Positions 8,400-16,592 of a DNA stretch of 64,000 nucleotides are shown here, piece after piece. The first letter of the stretch is position 1; each line of letters begins with the position of its first letter. The position numbers and the translations under genes were made by a program. Source of the stretch: Allomuricauda sp. M10 (GTDB taxonomy: Bacteria; Bacteroidota; Bacteroidia; Flavobacteriales; Flavobacteriaceae). A model generated the notes under the pieces. That model ran no database searches. It saw only the letters and a list, made by a program, of their open reading frames with translations, and had not been told where the DNA came from. The stretch is taken from positions 682,001 to 746,000 of the forward strand of contig NZ_JAJGBN010000002.1 of NCBI RefSeq assembly GCF_020782875.1, in the 5' to 3' direction.

Positions 8400-10004
8400 A
8401 TGAACCAAAAATTGAAATGTGCTGCGTTTGTAGCACTACTTTCCGCAACACCGATAATGGTGGCCCAGCAAGTGGATTCTAAACCAGTTGTGGAGCAGGA
8501 TTCCGTTTTGCTTTCCGTTGAAGAAACACCGGCCATTCAAATGTCCGACATGAAAATCGATGGCGAATATATGGCCCTGGAAAAAAAGGAAAGTGGCAAA
8601 TTTCAATTGCAGGATTTGGAAGCGGCCCGTAAGTATGACAGCCTTTGGTTGAAGGAACTGCACAGCAGTGCCAGCTTGTTCAGTGATATGTTGTTGGAAA
8701 TTGAAAATGGACCCGGACAGGATTCTATAATTGTAGTTGATCTTCCCACGGATACGTTAAAAGCGCGTTTGGCCCGAATGAACGAGAAAACGCCTTTCAA
8801 CATCTCCTACAACCCCTCTTTGGAAAGCGTGATCAAATCGTTTTTGACCAGAAGAAGGGATTTGATGCAGCGCATGATGACGGCAAGTCAGTTCTACTTT
8901 CCGCTGTTTGAAGAGGAACTGGACAAACACGACCTTCCTTTGGAAATCAAATATTTGGCCATTATTGAATCTGCCTTGAACCCCAAGGCACGATCAAGGG
9001 TGGGAGCCAAAGGGCTATGGCAGTTTATGTACGGCACCGGAAAAATGTACGGTCTGGATGTAAGCAGCTATGTGGACGAACGTCACGATCCCATCATGGC
9101 AACAGAGGCGGCCAGCAAGTATTTGGCCAAGCTATACGAAATATTCAACGATTGGGATTTGGCCCTTGCGGCCTACAATTCAGGTCCCGGTAACGTGAAC
9201 AAGGCCATTCGCAGGTCTGGTGGTTATGAAAACTACTGGAACATCAGGCCATTTCTTCCACGTGAAACAGCGGGGTATCTTCCGGCTTTTTTGGCAACCA
9301 TGTACATTTTTGAGTATGCGGAAGAACACGGTCTTGCCTATAAAAAAGCCGATCGCCCCTATTTTGAAACCGATACGGTTCATGTGAAGAATATGATTTC
9401 TTTCGAGCAGATTACAAAGTTGGTGGATATCAGTACCGAGGAATTGGAAATGCTGAACCCTGCCTATAAGCTGAACATCATTCCAAAAGTAGAAGGAAAG
9501 AACTACTCCCTTCGATTGCCCAAGAGCATGATCGGCAAGTTTGTGGCCAATGAGGAACAGATCTACGCCTATGTGAAACAGGAAATGGACTCCATGGAAA
9601 AACCATTGCCACAAATGGTAACAGCAAACGACCAGGTCCGATACAAGGTGAAAAGTGGTGACTATCTGGGCAAGATTGCCGAACGATATGGGGTGGGTGT
9701 AAGCCAGATCAAGGAATGGAACGGTTTAAGAAGCAATAACCTTAGGGTAGGGCAACGTTTGACCATCTTCCCACGGAAGCCCTATATTGAAACCAGCACC
9801 GTGACCAAAAGCACTTCTTCAAGCACTTCTGGGGCTGTGGCTAGTGGCTCAAAAGTGCATACGGTCCAGCAAGGAGATTCGCTTTGGACCATTTCTAAAA
9901 AATATCCTGGAGTTTCTGTTGAAAATTTACGAGAATGGAACGGTCTTAGTGGGAATAACCTAAAACCGGGCACAAAACTTAAATTGTGCGATTGTTCTTC
10001 GTAA
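8400..10004 (+). CDS. MltD-type lytic transglycosylase with two LysM domains
   Basis: 534 residues. A signal peptide (MNQKLKCAAF... to about residue 23) directs export. The SLT catalytic domain covers roughly 160-300, with the catalytic Glu in AIIESALNPKA, then GAKGLWQFM and AAYNSGPGNVNKA, all hallmarks of family 1 transglycosylases that cleave murein to 1,6-anhydro products. Two LysM peptidoglycan-binding repeats close the protein, both with the GDxLxxI...Y core and an EWNGL...NNL segment. The Ser/Thr-rich linker between them (TKSTSSSTSG) is flexible. A near-parS sequence (9254-9269) lies inside the gene. A DUF4837 lipoprotein gene follows 12 bp downstream. Confidence 0.93.
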   Translation: MNQKLKCAAFVALLSATPIMVAQQVDSKPVVEQDSVLLSVEETPAIQMSDMKIDGEYMALEKKESGKFQLQDLEAARKYDSLWLKELHSSASLFSDMLLEIENGPGQDSIIVVDLPTDTLKARLARMNEKTPFNISYNPSLESVIKSFLTRRRDLMQRMMTASQFYFPLFEEELDKHDLPLEIKYLAIIESALNPKARSRVGAKGLWQFMYGTGKMYGLDVSSYVDERHDPIMATEAASKYLAKLYEIFNDWDLALAAYNSGPGNVNKAIRRSGGYENYWNIRPFLPRETAGYLPAFLATMYIFEYAEEHGLAYKKADRPYFETDTVHVKNMISFEQITKLVDISTEELEMLNPAYKLNIIPKVEGKNYSLRLPKSMIGKFVANEEQIYAYVKQEMDSMEKPLPQMVTANDQVRYKVKSGDYLGKIAERYGVGVSQIKEWNGLRSNNLRVGQRLTIFPRKPYIETSTVTKSTSSSTSGAVASGSKVHTVQQGDSLWTISKKYPGVSVENLREWNGLSGNNLKPGTKLKLCDCSS

Positions 10005-10016
10005 ATTTAACACAGT

Positions 10017-11015
10017 ATGAAAAAATTTGGAACACTACTCGTTGCCAGCATTGTCCTGGCATTAGGCTCCTGTAACGATTCCGGACCTAATAAAAGATTT
10101 CTCCCGCAATCCACAGGCCCAGTAAACTCTTTGTTGGTGGTCATGGATACTGAGCTTTGGAAAGGCCCGGTCGGGGATAAAATTCGGGATGAATTTGCGG
10201 CTCAGATCATAGGCCTGCCCCAAATAGAACCGCTTTTTAACATTACCCAATTACCTCCCAAGGTTTTTAAAGGACCCACCATGTATTCCCGATCTATTTT
10301 GTTCGTGGATAAGGATTCCACGGTTTTGGCCCATATCAGCCCGGATGCCTATTCCAAACCACAACGGGTGGCTGTCATTACCGGACCAACCGAGGAAATC
10401 ATGATCAAGAATTTGGATTCCTTGGCGCCAAGAGCCATCAAAGCTTTTAAAGAGGTTGAGTTGGCCGAAGCACAAAAACGCTTTAACCGTTCCTTGAGTA
10501 AAGACAAGGCCCTGGAAGAAGAATTTGGCATTACTATGAATGTGCCTTCCTTATACAAAGTTGGTAAGCGAGAGAAGAATTTTGTGTGGATGGATATCCA
10601 AATCCCAAAGGGGACCATGAACATTATTGCCTACAGCATGCCCTGGAACAGTTTTGAAAACGATTCCACTTTTGTTCAGGACATTATAAAAATGCGCGAT
10701 TCCATCGGGGAGAAATACGTTCCCGGCCCCTATGAGAATACCTATATGATCACTGAAAAGGCTTTTGCACCCTATGTTTTCCCTGCGGAAATAGGAGGAA
10801 AAAAGGCCGCGGAAATCAAAGGTGTTTGGGAAATCCAGGGGTATCCTATGGCGGGTCCATTTTTAACCTATATCATCAACGATAAGGAACATAACCGAAA
10901 AATGATCTTGGAAGGCTTCACCTTTGCTCCTTCAACGGAAAAGCGTGACTATATGTTTGAGCTGGAGGCCATTCTTAAAACGGTCAACTTTAATCCACAA
11001 GCCACCTCGGATTAA
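10017..11015 (+). CDS. DUF4837 family lipoprotein
   Basis: 332 residues. Lipoprotein signal with lipobox ALGSC (Cys19). The mature region begins with a PVNSLLVVMDTELWKGPVGD segment and contains EKNFVWMDIQIPKG and GVWEIQGYPMAGPF, which match the pattern of the Bacteroidota-specific DUF4837 family. The biochemical role is unknown. Its position 12 bp behind an MltD-type transglycosylase suggests a cell-envelope function and co-transcription. A strong terminator follows. Confidence 0.8.
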   Translation: MKKFGTLLVASIVLALGSCNDSGPNKRFLPQSTGPVNSLLVVMDTELWKGPVGDKIRDEFAAQIIGLPQIEPLFNITQLPPKVFKGPTMYSRSILFVDKDSTVLAHISPDAYSKPQRVAVITGPTEEIMIKNLDSLAPRAIKAFKEVELAEAQKRFNRSLSKDKALEEEFGITMNVPSLYKVGKREKNFVWMDIQIPKGTMNIIAYSMPWNSFENDSTFVQDIIKMRDSIGEKYVPGPYENTYMITEKAFAPYVFPAEIGGKKAAEIKGVWEIQGYPMAGPFLTYIINDKEHNRKMILEGFTFAPSTEKRDYMFELEAILKTVNFNPQATSD

Positions 11016-11037
11016 CAGAACACGTAACAAATAAAGC

Positions 11038-11067
11038 AAAAAAGCCCAGTATTTATGCTGGGCTTTT
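11038..11067 (+). terminator. intrinsic terminator after the DUF4837 gene
   Basis: Arms AAAAGCCCAG/CTGGGCTTTT (11040-11049 and 11058-11067) with an 8-base loop. The flanking A and T tracts let it work on both strands, serving the convergent small gene at 11098 as well. Confidence 0.8.
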
Positions 11068-11097
11068 CTGTTCTTTAAATGCTTTTAGTGGAGTTAG

Positions 11098-11268
11098 TTA
11101 ATCGAAGGCAAAGCCAGTAGCTATTCTGTACACAAAGGCATAAAGTACAATAAAGAACATAATAAAGCTAAACCAGGCAAATACCTTAAAATATTTTTCA
11201 ATGATGATGTGTCCCAAATTACGGAACCCTTCCAAATAAATTTCTTTAACGAGTAATAGTCTCTTCAT
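11098..11268 (-). CDS. 56-residue membrane microprotein (DUF6747-like)
   Basis: A short minus-strand ORF starting MKRLLLVKEIYLEGF and ending ATGFAFD. An amphipathic N-terminal helix (FRNLGHIIIEKYFKVF) precedes one long hydrophobic span (about 30-47). I recall near-identical small proteins, annotated DUF6747, throughout Flavobacteriaceae. Conservation of the YLEGFRNLGHIIIE and RIATGFAFD parts is remembered, not measured. The bases AATCTTTG about 20 bp upstream on the minus strand resemble a -7 element. No function is known. Confidence 0.7.
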   Translation of the reverse strand: MKRLLLVKEIYLEGFRNLGHIIIEKYFKVFAWFSFIMFFIVLYAFVYRIATGFAFD

Positions 11269-11485
11269 AAGTTAGATTTTAAGATTTAAAGACATGACAA
11301 AGATTTGACTTTGCAGGTTGGAGGTAAAATCATCAGGATAAAAGGTTAGAAAATAAAGGTGAAATCAACCGAAGGAATACGAATATCCGTAAAGCCATTT
11401 TTTTGATCGATAAAATGCATATTGTGGAAAACGGTTGGACGGAGAAAAAAATCGACGAAATGCATCACTCGACTTGAAAGCAAAG

Positions 11486-11516
11486 AAAAAGCCCCGAAAA
11501 TCTTCGGGGCTTTTTT
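11486..11516. terminator. bidirectional intrinsic terminator
   Basis: Perfect arms AAAAAGCCCCGAA/TTCGGGGCTTTTT around a 4-base loop, with runs of A before and T after. It lies 5 bp beyond the stop of the minus-strand OmpA-family gene and ends that transcript. The remainder of 11269-11485 shows no gene. Confidence 0.85.
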
Positions 11517-11520
11517 GTTT

Positions 11521-13581
11521 TTATCTTGAAACCAAGATGAATTCCGATCTTCGGTTCATCAGCTGCTTGTCCGGAGGGCAAGGTTTACCGTCCGAGCAAT
11601 CGTTCAGTAATCGTTCTTCACCATATCCGATTGCACTGAGGATACGTGATGGGTCAATTCCTTCTGAAACAATATAGTCCCTGGTCGCTTTCGCCCTTCG
11701 GTCCGAAAGATATTTGTTGTACGCATTGCTGCCGATCGCATCGGTATGGGATTCAATTTTAAGGGCCAGATTTGTATCTTCTTTTAAAACGGCAACCAGT
11801 TTATCCAGTTCCACTGCCGCTTCGGGGTTAATTTTAAAACTATCAAACGCAAAATGGACGGCATTGGGTTCAAAAGGTTTCTTTACCTTTTCCCCATCCA
11901 TGATTTTGCTGAGTTTCTTCAGTAGTTGGGTGACTTCAATATTTTCATTTTCCCGGGTCTTAAATGAAATATGGTCATCAAGATAGCCTTCACTTTTTGA
12001 TATTACTCCATATTCCGCCAATGGGTCCAAATTCTTGAAGGTATAGGTTCCGGAGGCATCCGTGATGGTTTCTGCCAAAAGGCGACCATCAGTATCCAAT
12101 AACGCAACCTTGGCACCTTCCATTATCTCACCCGTTTCGGCATCTTGAACAAGTCCTGTTACCGCATTTAAGTTCAGGGTATACTGGAAAGAATAGATGT
12201 CATCGTCACCCTTTCCGCCCGTTCTGTTGGAAGCAAAGTATCCTTTTTCCCCAGAAGCATCAATAATATAGGAGAAATCGTCCCTATTACTGTTGATGGG
12301 TTCACCCAAGTTGATGCCAACACTGAACATACCATCTTTGACATCGGATTTGTAAACGTCCAAGTTCCCAAAGCCCATGGCCCGGTTCGATGAAAAGTAG
12401 AGGGCATTATCGGTGATGTACGGGAACATTTCCTTTGCGGCGGTATTCACAGACCTTCCAAGGTTTTCAGGCTCGGAAAAACCACCATTTTCCAAAATGT
12501 CCACCACATAGATGTCCGTTTGGCCAAATCCACCGGGTCTATCGGAAACAAAATACATTTTATGCCCATCAGGACTGATGCTTGGGTGTCCTGTGGAATA
12601 TTCGTCGCTGTTGAAGGGAAGTTCTTCAGCTACGGTCCATTCGCCACCCACCAATTGGGAACGGTAAATTTTTAAGTGGTTGATCCCGTTTTCGCCGCGT
12701 TTTAGTTTTTTGCCATAGTTGTTACGGGTAAAGTAAATGGTCTTCTGGTCTGGCGAGAATGCCATAGAAGCCTCATGGTATTTTGTATTTACTTTTTTGG
12801 AGAATTTTCTTGGAGCGGACAGGGCACCTTCTTCATTTTTGGTCTTGGCCACATACAGGTCCAAAAAGGGTTGGTTGGTCCATTTGTATCGGCGTGTGGT
12901 TAAAACGGAAGAATCCTTTGCCGAGGCATACACAATTTCGGAACCATTGTGGTACATGGGCGAAAAATCGGAATACGGGGAATTGATGGACAGGTTCTTC
13001 ACCTTTACCGATGTGGCACCTTTCCAGCTCAAGGGTTTTGCCATTGCAGCCTCCCTTAGGTCTTCTTGGTCTTTATTATAGTACAATTTGGTCAAGGTGG
13101 CCGCTCTGCGGTATTTTCCAGTTCCTTTTAGGGTTTGGGTGTATTTGAAAAAGGTGTCTTCAGGAATTTCATCCGTGTACAATTCATAGAGCTCATTGTA
13201 CCACTTAAAGGATTTTTCCATGTTCCCGCTATAATAATGGGAGTCGCCGGCATTGGAAAGAAGGGACAAGGTGTGTTTAGCCTCGCTTTTTTCAAGAACG
13301 ATGTCATAGATCCTGGCCGCTTCGGCATACCACATCTTGTCAAAGTACTCGTTTCCTTTTTCGATGAGTTTATCGGCAATGCCTTCTTTACGAACGTATC
13401 TGGTAAGTTTTTTGTCGCTCAACCCATCCAGATGTTTTAAGGATTCATCTGGATAAAATGGCTCTGACGGCCCTTTTTTGGAATTGCTGGCAATATCACC
13501 ATTGAACTCCAATAGGGAAACCTCTTGGGAATGCATCCCAAAGGAAATTAATAAAATAAAAAGTAAAAACAGTCTTTTCAT
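11521..13581 (-). CDS. OmpA family outer-membrane protein with TPR and PD40 repeats
   Basis: 686 residues. A signal peptide (MKRLFLLFILLISFGMHSQ) is followed by a TPR-like helical section (about 50-165), PD40/WD40-like beta-propeller blades (about 200-460, with repeated SPDG-type motifs such as AFSPDQKTIYF and SISPDGHKMYFVSDR), a carboxypeptidase-regulatory-like fold (about 475-560) and a C-terminal OmpA peptidoglycan-binding domain (FDSFKINPEA ... LSDRRAKATRDYI). This domain order is common in Bacteroidota and includes proteins associated with type IX secretion and gliding (PorE-like), but a specific role cannot be assigned. The ATG at 13581 starts the signal peptide; a GTG two codons upstream is less likely. 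Confidence 0.88.
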   Translation of the reverse strand: MKRLFLLFILLISFGMHSQEVSLLEFNGDIASNSKKGPSEPFYPDESLKHLDGLSDKKLTRYVRKEGIADKLIEKGNEYFDKMWYAEAARIYDIVLEKSEAKHTLSLLSNAGDSHYYSGNMEKSFKWYNELYELYTDEIPEDTFFKYTQTLKGTGKYRRAATLTKLYYNKDQEDLREAAMAKPLSWKGATSVKVKNLSINSPYSDFSPMYHNGSEIVYASAKDSSVLTTRRYKWTNQPFLDLYVAKTKNEEGALSAPRKFSKKVNTKYHEASMAFSPDQKTIYFTRNNYGKKLKRGENGINHLKIYRSQLVGGEWTVAEELPFNSDEYSTGHPSISPDGHKMYFVSDRPGGFGQTDIYVVDILENGGFSEPENLGRSVNTAAKEMFPYITDNALYFSSNRAMGFGNLDVYKSDVKDGMFSVGINLGEPINSNRDDFSYIIDASGEKGYFASNRTGGKGDDDIYSFQYTLNLNAVTGLVQDAETGEIMEGAKVALLDTDGRLLAETITDASGTYTFKNLDPLAEYGVISKSEGYLDDHISFKTRENENIEVTQLLKKLSKIMDGEKVKKPFEPNAVHFAFDSFKINPEAAVELDKLVAVLKEDTNLALKIESHTDAIGSNAYNKYLSDRRAKATRDYIVSEGIDPSRILSAIGYGEERLLNDCSDGKPCPPDKQLMNRRSEFILVSR

Positions 13582-13753
13582 TACCACTCCATCAGCGCAA
13601 ACGGCCCATAAGCCATTTGGAGGTTAAGCATAGAGGGCCTAACATTAGTTTGTGCCGCTAAAATAGGATAAGGTAAGGGGGCGAATAACTTTTTGTTGTG
13701 AAAGATTGGATTTGTGGCGTGTACGAATCAAAAATGTGGTTCTTTATCGATTA

Positions 13754-13772
13754 GCCCTTTAATTTAAAGGGC
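13754..13772. repeat. short palindrome downstream of tatA
   Basis: GCCCTTTAATTTAAAGGGC is a 19-base near-perfect palindrome between tatA and the OmpA-family gene. It has no T-tract in either direction, so it may be a weak terminator or mRNA 3'-end hairpin for tatA. Nothing else is visible in 13582-13805. Confidence 0.35.
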
Positions 13773-13805
13773 AGTTCGGGCACAAAATCCAAAATGGTAT
13801 AGGTA

Positions 13806-14003
13806 TTAGGACTTAGATTCCTTGCTTCCGCTTCCCAATTTGTCCTCTTCTTTGGAGGCATCCTTGAATTCTTTAATACCGCTACCAAGTCCTCTCATAA
13901 GTTCTGGGATTTTTTTGCCTCCGAAAAGCAAAAGCACCACCACAACGATCAAGACAATCTGCCATGGACCTAGTACACCAAGAAATATTGTTTGAGCAAT
14001 CAT
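13806..14003 (-). CDS. tatA: twin-arginine translocase subunit TatA/TatE
   Basis: 65 residues. The N-terminal membrane helix (about 11-27) ends in the [14 protein letters not shown] hinge and amphipathic helix that define TatA. A charged Lys/Glu/Ser-rich tail follows. TatA oligomerises with TatC to move folded proteins across the inner membrane. The gene stands alone here, with no tatC adjacent. Confidence 0.92.
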   Translation of the reverse strand: MIAQTIFLGVLGPWQIVLIVVVVLLLFGGKKIPELMRGLGSGIKEFKDASKEEDKLGSGSKESKS

Positions 14004-14154
14004 AACTTCAAAACCTTTAATTGAAGGATAAAAGTAGTAAAAAGAACTGTAAGAGTGTGCTCAATTAACGAAAATTAGCAAAAGCATCATTTAGAACGGG
14101 TTGTAATTGTGTCGGCTTTTTAAAAAGCTTAACACCAATATTAAAATCTAAGAT

Positions 14155-14162
14155 TATCTTTG
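14155..14162 (+). promoter_or_regulatory. putative -7 element before the M23 peptidase gene
   Basis: TATCTTTG fits TAnnTTTG. It lies only 6 bp before the ATG at 14169, so a transcript from it would have almost no leader. No matching -33 box at 19 bases was seen. Confidence 0.3.
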
Positions 14163-14168
14163 TTGGAT

Positions 14169-15038
14169 ATGGCAAAGGAGCAGAAGAAAAGAAAAGAAAT
14201 CAAACGGAAGCTGTTACATAAGTACCGCTTGGTGATCCTCAACGAAAGCACTTTTGAGGAAAAGATATCGTTCAAGCTCAGCAGGCTCAATGTGTTTGTT
14301 ACCGGAACGTTGTTCATAATAGTTCTTATCGGATTGACAACGTTGATCATTGCCTTTACTCCATTGCGGGAATATATTCCAGGTTATTCTTCAACAAAAT
14401 TGAAACGCGAGGCCACGGAACTCACCTATAAAACGGATTCTTTAGTTACGGTATTGAATTATACCAATCGGTATTTGGATAATGTTCGCAAGGTGCTTCG
14501 GGGCGATGTGGAGAACAACCAACAGAACCGTGATTCCCTTTTTGAAAAATACAAACTGGATCCGGCATCTGTGGATTTAACCCCGATCCGGGAGGATTTA
14601 TTACTTCGCGAAGAAGTGGAACTAGAGGATAAGTACAACCTGTTTGAACGCAATGTGGAAAATTTGGGAACCCTGCTTTTTGCACCGATTTCCGGAACCT
14701 TATCCCAAGGGTTCGATCCCAAGACCAAACATTTTGCCGTTGATCTGGTAGCTCCGAAAGACACTCCGGTAAAATCCATTGCCGATGGCACCGTACTTTT
14801 TGCAGAGTGGACTTCGGATACGGGTTATGTGATCATCATTGAACACCAAGATGGTTTTACCTCGGTGTACAAGCATAATGGATCCTTGAGCAAATCGCAG
14901 GGAGACTTGGTAAAAGCAGGCGAAGTGATCGCATCCATCGGGAATACGGGCGAGCTTACCACTGGGCCCCATCTGCATTTTGAACTTTGGAGAAAGGGCA
15001 AACCCGTGAATCCTCAAAACTATATGGACTTCAATTAA
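14169..15038 (+). CDS. membrane-anchored M23 family (LytM) metallopeptidase
   Basis: 289 residues from the ATG at 14169; TTG codons just upstream are in frame but unlikely starts. A basic cytoplasmic N-terminus (KEQKKRKEIKRK) leads to one membrane span (about 45-65). A coiled region follows, then the LytM domain (about 170-285). Zinc ligands are intact: HFAVD (HxxxD) and GPHLHFEL (HxH). The protein should therefore be an active peptidoglycan endopeptidase facing the periplasm. The next gene starts 1 bp after the stop. Confidence 0.9.
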   Translation: MAKEQKKRKEIKRKLLHKYRLVILNESTFEEKISFKLSRLNVFVTGTLFIIVLIGLTTLIIAFTPLREYIPGYSSTKLKREATELTYKTDSLVTVLNYTNRYLDNVRKVLRGDVENNQQNRDSLFEKYKLDPASVDLTPIREDLLLREEVELEDKYNLFERNVENLGTLLFAPISGTLSQGFDPKTKHFAVDLVAPKDTPVKSIADGTVLFAEWTSDTGYVIIIEHQDGFTSVYKHNGSLSKSQGDLVKAGEVIASIGNTGELTTGPHLHFELWRKGKPVNPQNYMDFN

Positions 15039-16538
15039 ATGTCGTTAAAAGCATTTGCCGCAAAGATTTTTGCTAATAGGGTAGACAAAAGGACCCAAAA
15101 GTGGGTGGACAATCCCGTTCAAACCCAGGAAAAGGTTTTCAAGGAATTGATTGCTACCGCACAAAATACCTTGTTTGGAAAGGACCATGACTTTTCCAAC
15201 ATAGTTTCCCATGAAGATTTTGTAAAACGGGTGCCTATTCGCGATTATGAGGAAATTAAGGAATATGTTAACAAAATAATCGGCGGGGAAAATGATGTGC
15301 TTTGGCCCGGGAAACCTCTTTATTTTGCCAAGACTTCTGGAACTACCTCGGGAGCAAAATACATACCCATAACCAAAGTCTCCATTCAACACCAGGTGGA
15401 AGCATCTCGAAATGCCATACTCAATTACATTCACGAAACGGGTAATGCCGATTTTGTGGATGGCAAGATGATTTTTTTACAAGGCAGTCCTGAACTGGAG
15501 GAAAAGGGAGGTATAAAATTTGGGAGGCTTTCGGGTATTTCGGCCCACTATGTTCCCAATTACCTGCAAAAGAATAGGTTGCCCAGTTGGGAGACCAACT
15601 GCATCGAGGACTGGGAAACCAAGGTTGACAAAATCGTGGAAGAGACCGAAAAGGAGAACATGTCCGTGATCGCTGGTATTCCTTCTTGGGTGCAGATGTA
15701 TTTTGAAAAGCTTCACACCAAATCCGGCAAAAAGGTAGGGGAACTTTTCAAGGGATTCCAGTTGTTCATTTATGGTGGGGTGAACTACGAACCCTATCGT
15801 GCCAAGTTTGAGAATCTCATTGGCAGAAAAGTGGACAGTATTGAACTGTTTCCTGCAAGTGAAGGTTTTTTTGCATACCAAGATTCCCAAAGGGAAAAAG
15901 GAATGCTCCTTTTATTGGATTCCGGAATTTTCTACGAGTTCATCAAGGCTGATGAATTTTTTGATGAAAACCCAAAAAGGTTGACCATTTCCGAAGTGGA
16001 GTTGCATGTAGACTACGCTATGATCATTTCCACCAATGCGGGACTTTGGGCCTACAATATTGGAGATACCGTTCGGTTTATTTCTAAAACCCCATACAAA
16101 ATTATTGTTTCTGGTAGGATCAAACATTTTATATCGGCCTTTGGCGAACATGTGATTGCCAAAGAGGTTGAGGAAGCTCTGAAGCTCGCCGTTGATGGTA
16201 CCGATGCCTTGGTAAACGAGTTTACCGTGGCCCCACAAACCGATTCTGGCAATGGAGGACTTCCATATCATGAATGGTTCATTGAGTTTGAACGAGAGCC
16301 TTCGGAAATGCTGAAATTTACTACGATCATCGAGGAGAGCATGAAGAAACAGAACAGCTATTACTATGATCTGATAGCGGGCAATGTGCTTCAACCATTA
16401 AAGATTACCACGATCAAACCCGGTGGCTTTCAAGACTATATGAAGAGTCTGGGCAAATTAGGAGGCCAGAACAAGGTACAGCGCCTTGCCAACGACCGAA
16501 AAGTTGCCGATGGTCTGGAAGCTTTCAAAATTAGTTGA
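15039..16538 (+). CDS. GH3 auxin-responsive promoter family protein
   Basis: 499 residues, the length of bacterial GH3-like proteins. GH3 enzymes belong to the ANL superfamily and, in plants, adenylate acyl acids and conjugate them to amino acids. Visible signatures are FAKTSGTTSGAKYIPIT near residue 100 (phosphate-binding loop), the PASEGFFAYQ segment near residue 273, and NIGDTVRFIS followed by SGRIKHFISAFGEHV (hinge region). The bacterial substrate is unknown. It directly follows the M23 gene (stop and start adjacent), so the two may be co-expressed. Confidence 0.88.
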   Translation: MSLKAFAAKIFANRVDKRTQKWVDNPVQTQEKVFKELIATAQNTLFGKDHDFSNIVSHEDFVKRVPIRDYEEIKEYVNKIIGGENDVLWPGKPLYFAKTSGTTSGAKYIPITKVSIQHQVEASRNAILNYIHETGNADFVDGKMIFLQGSPELEEKGGIKFGRLSGISAHYVPNYLQKNRLPSWETNCIEDWETKVDKIVEETEKENMSVIAGIPSWVQMYFEKLHTKSGKKVGELFKGFQLFIYGGVNYEPYRAKFENLIGRKVDSIELFPASEGFFAYQDSQREKGMLLLLDSGIFYEFIKADEFFDENPKRLTISEVELHVDYAMIISTNAGLWAYNIGDTVRFISKTPYKIIVSGRIKHFISAFGEHVIAKEVEEALKLAVDGTDALVNEFTVAPQTDSGNGGLPYHEWFIEFEREPSEMLKFTTIIEESMKKQNSYYYDLIAGNVLQPLKITTIKPGGFQDYMKSLGKLGGQNKVQRLANDRKVADGLEAFKIS

Positions 16539-16571
16539 GCCCATACGGACTTACTTTCGTAGGAATTCGTT

Positions 16572-16579
16572 TATTTTTG
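16572..16579 (+). promoter_or_regulatory. putative -7 element before the DUF6909 gene
   Basis: TATTTTTG, an exact TAnnTTTG match, lies 13 bp before the ATG at 16593, in the 51-bp gap after the GH3 gene. No clear -33 element. Confidence 0.35.
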
Positions 16580-16592
16580 CCAAGAAGTAATG

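Noticed and set aside
11435-11677. 80-codon plus-strand frame across the terminator
   Set aside because: It runs through a strong terminator and over the end of the OmpA-family gene; no support.
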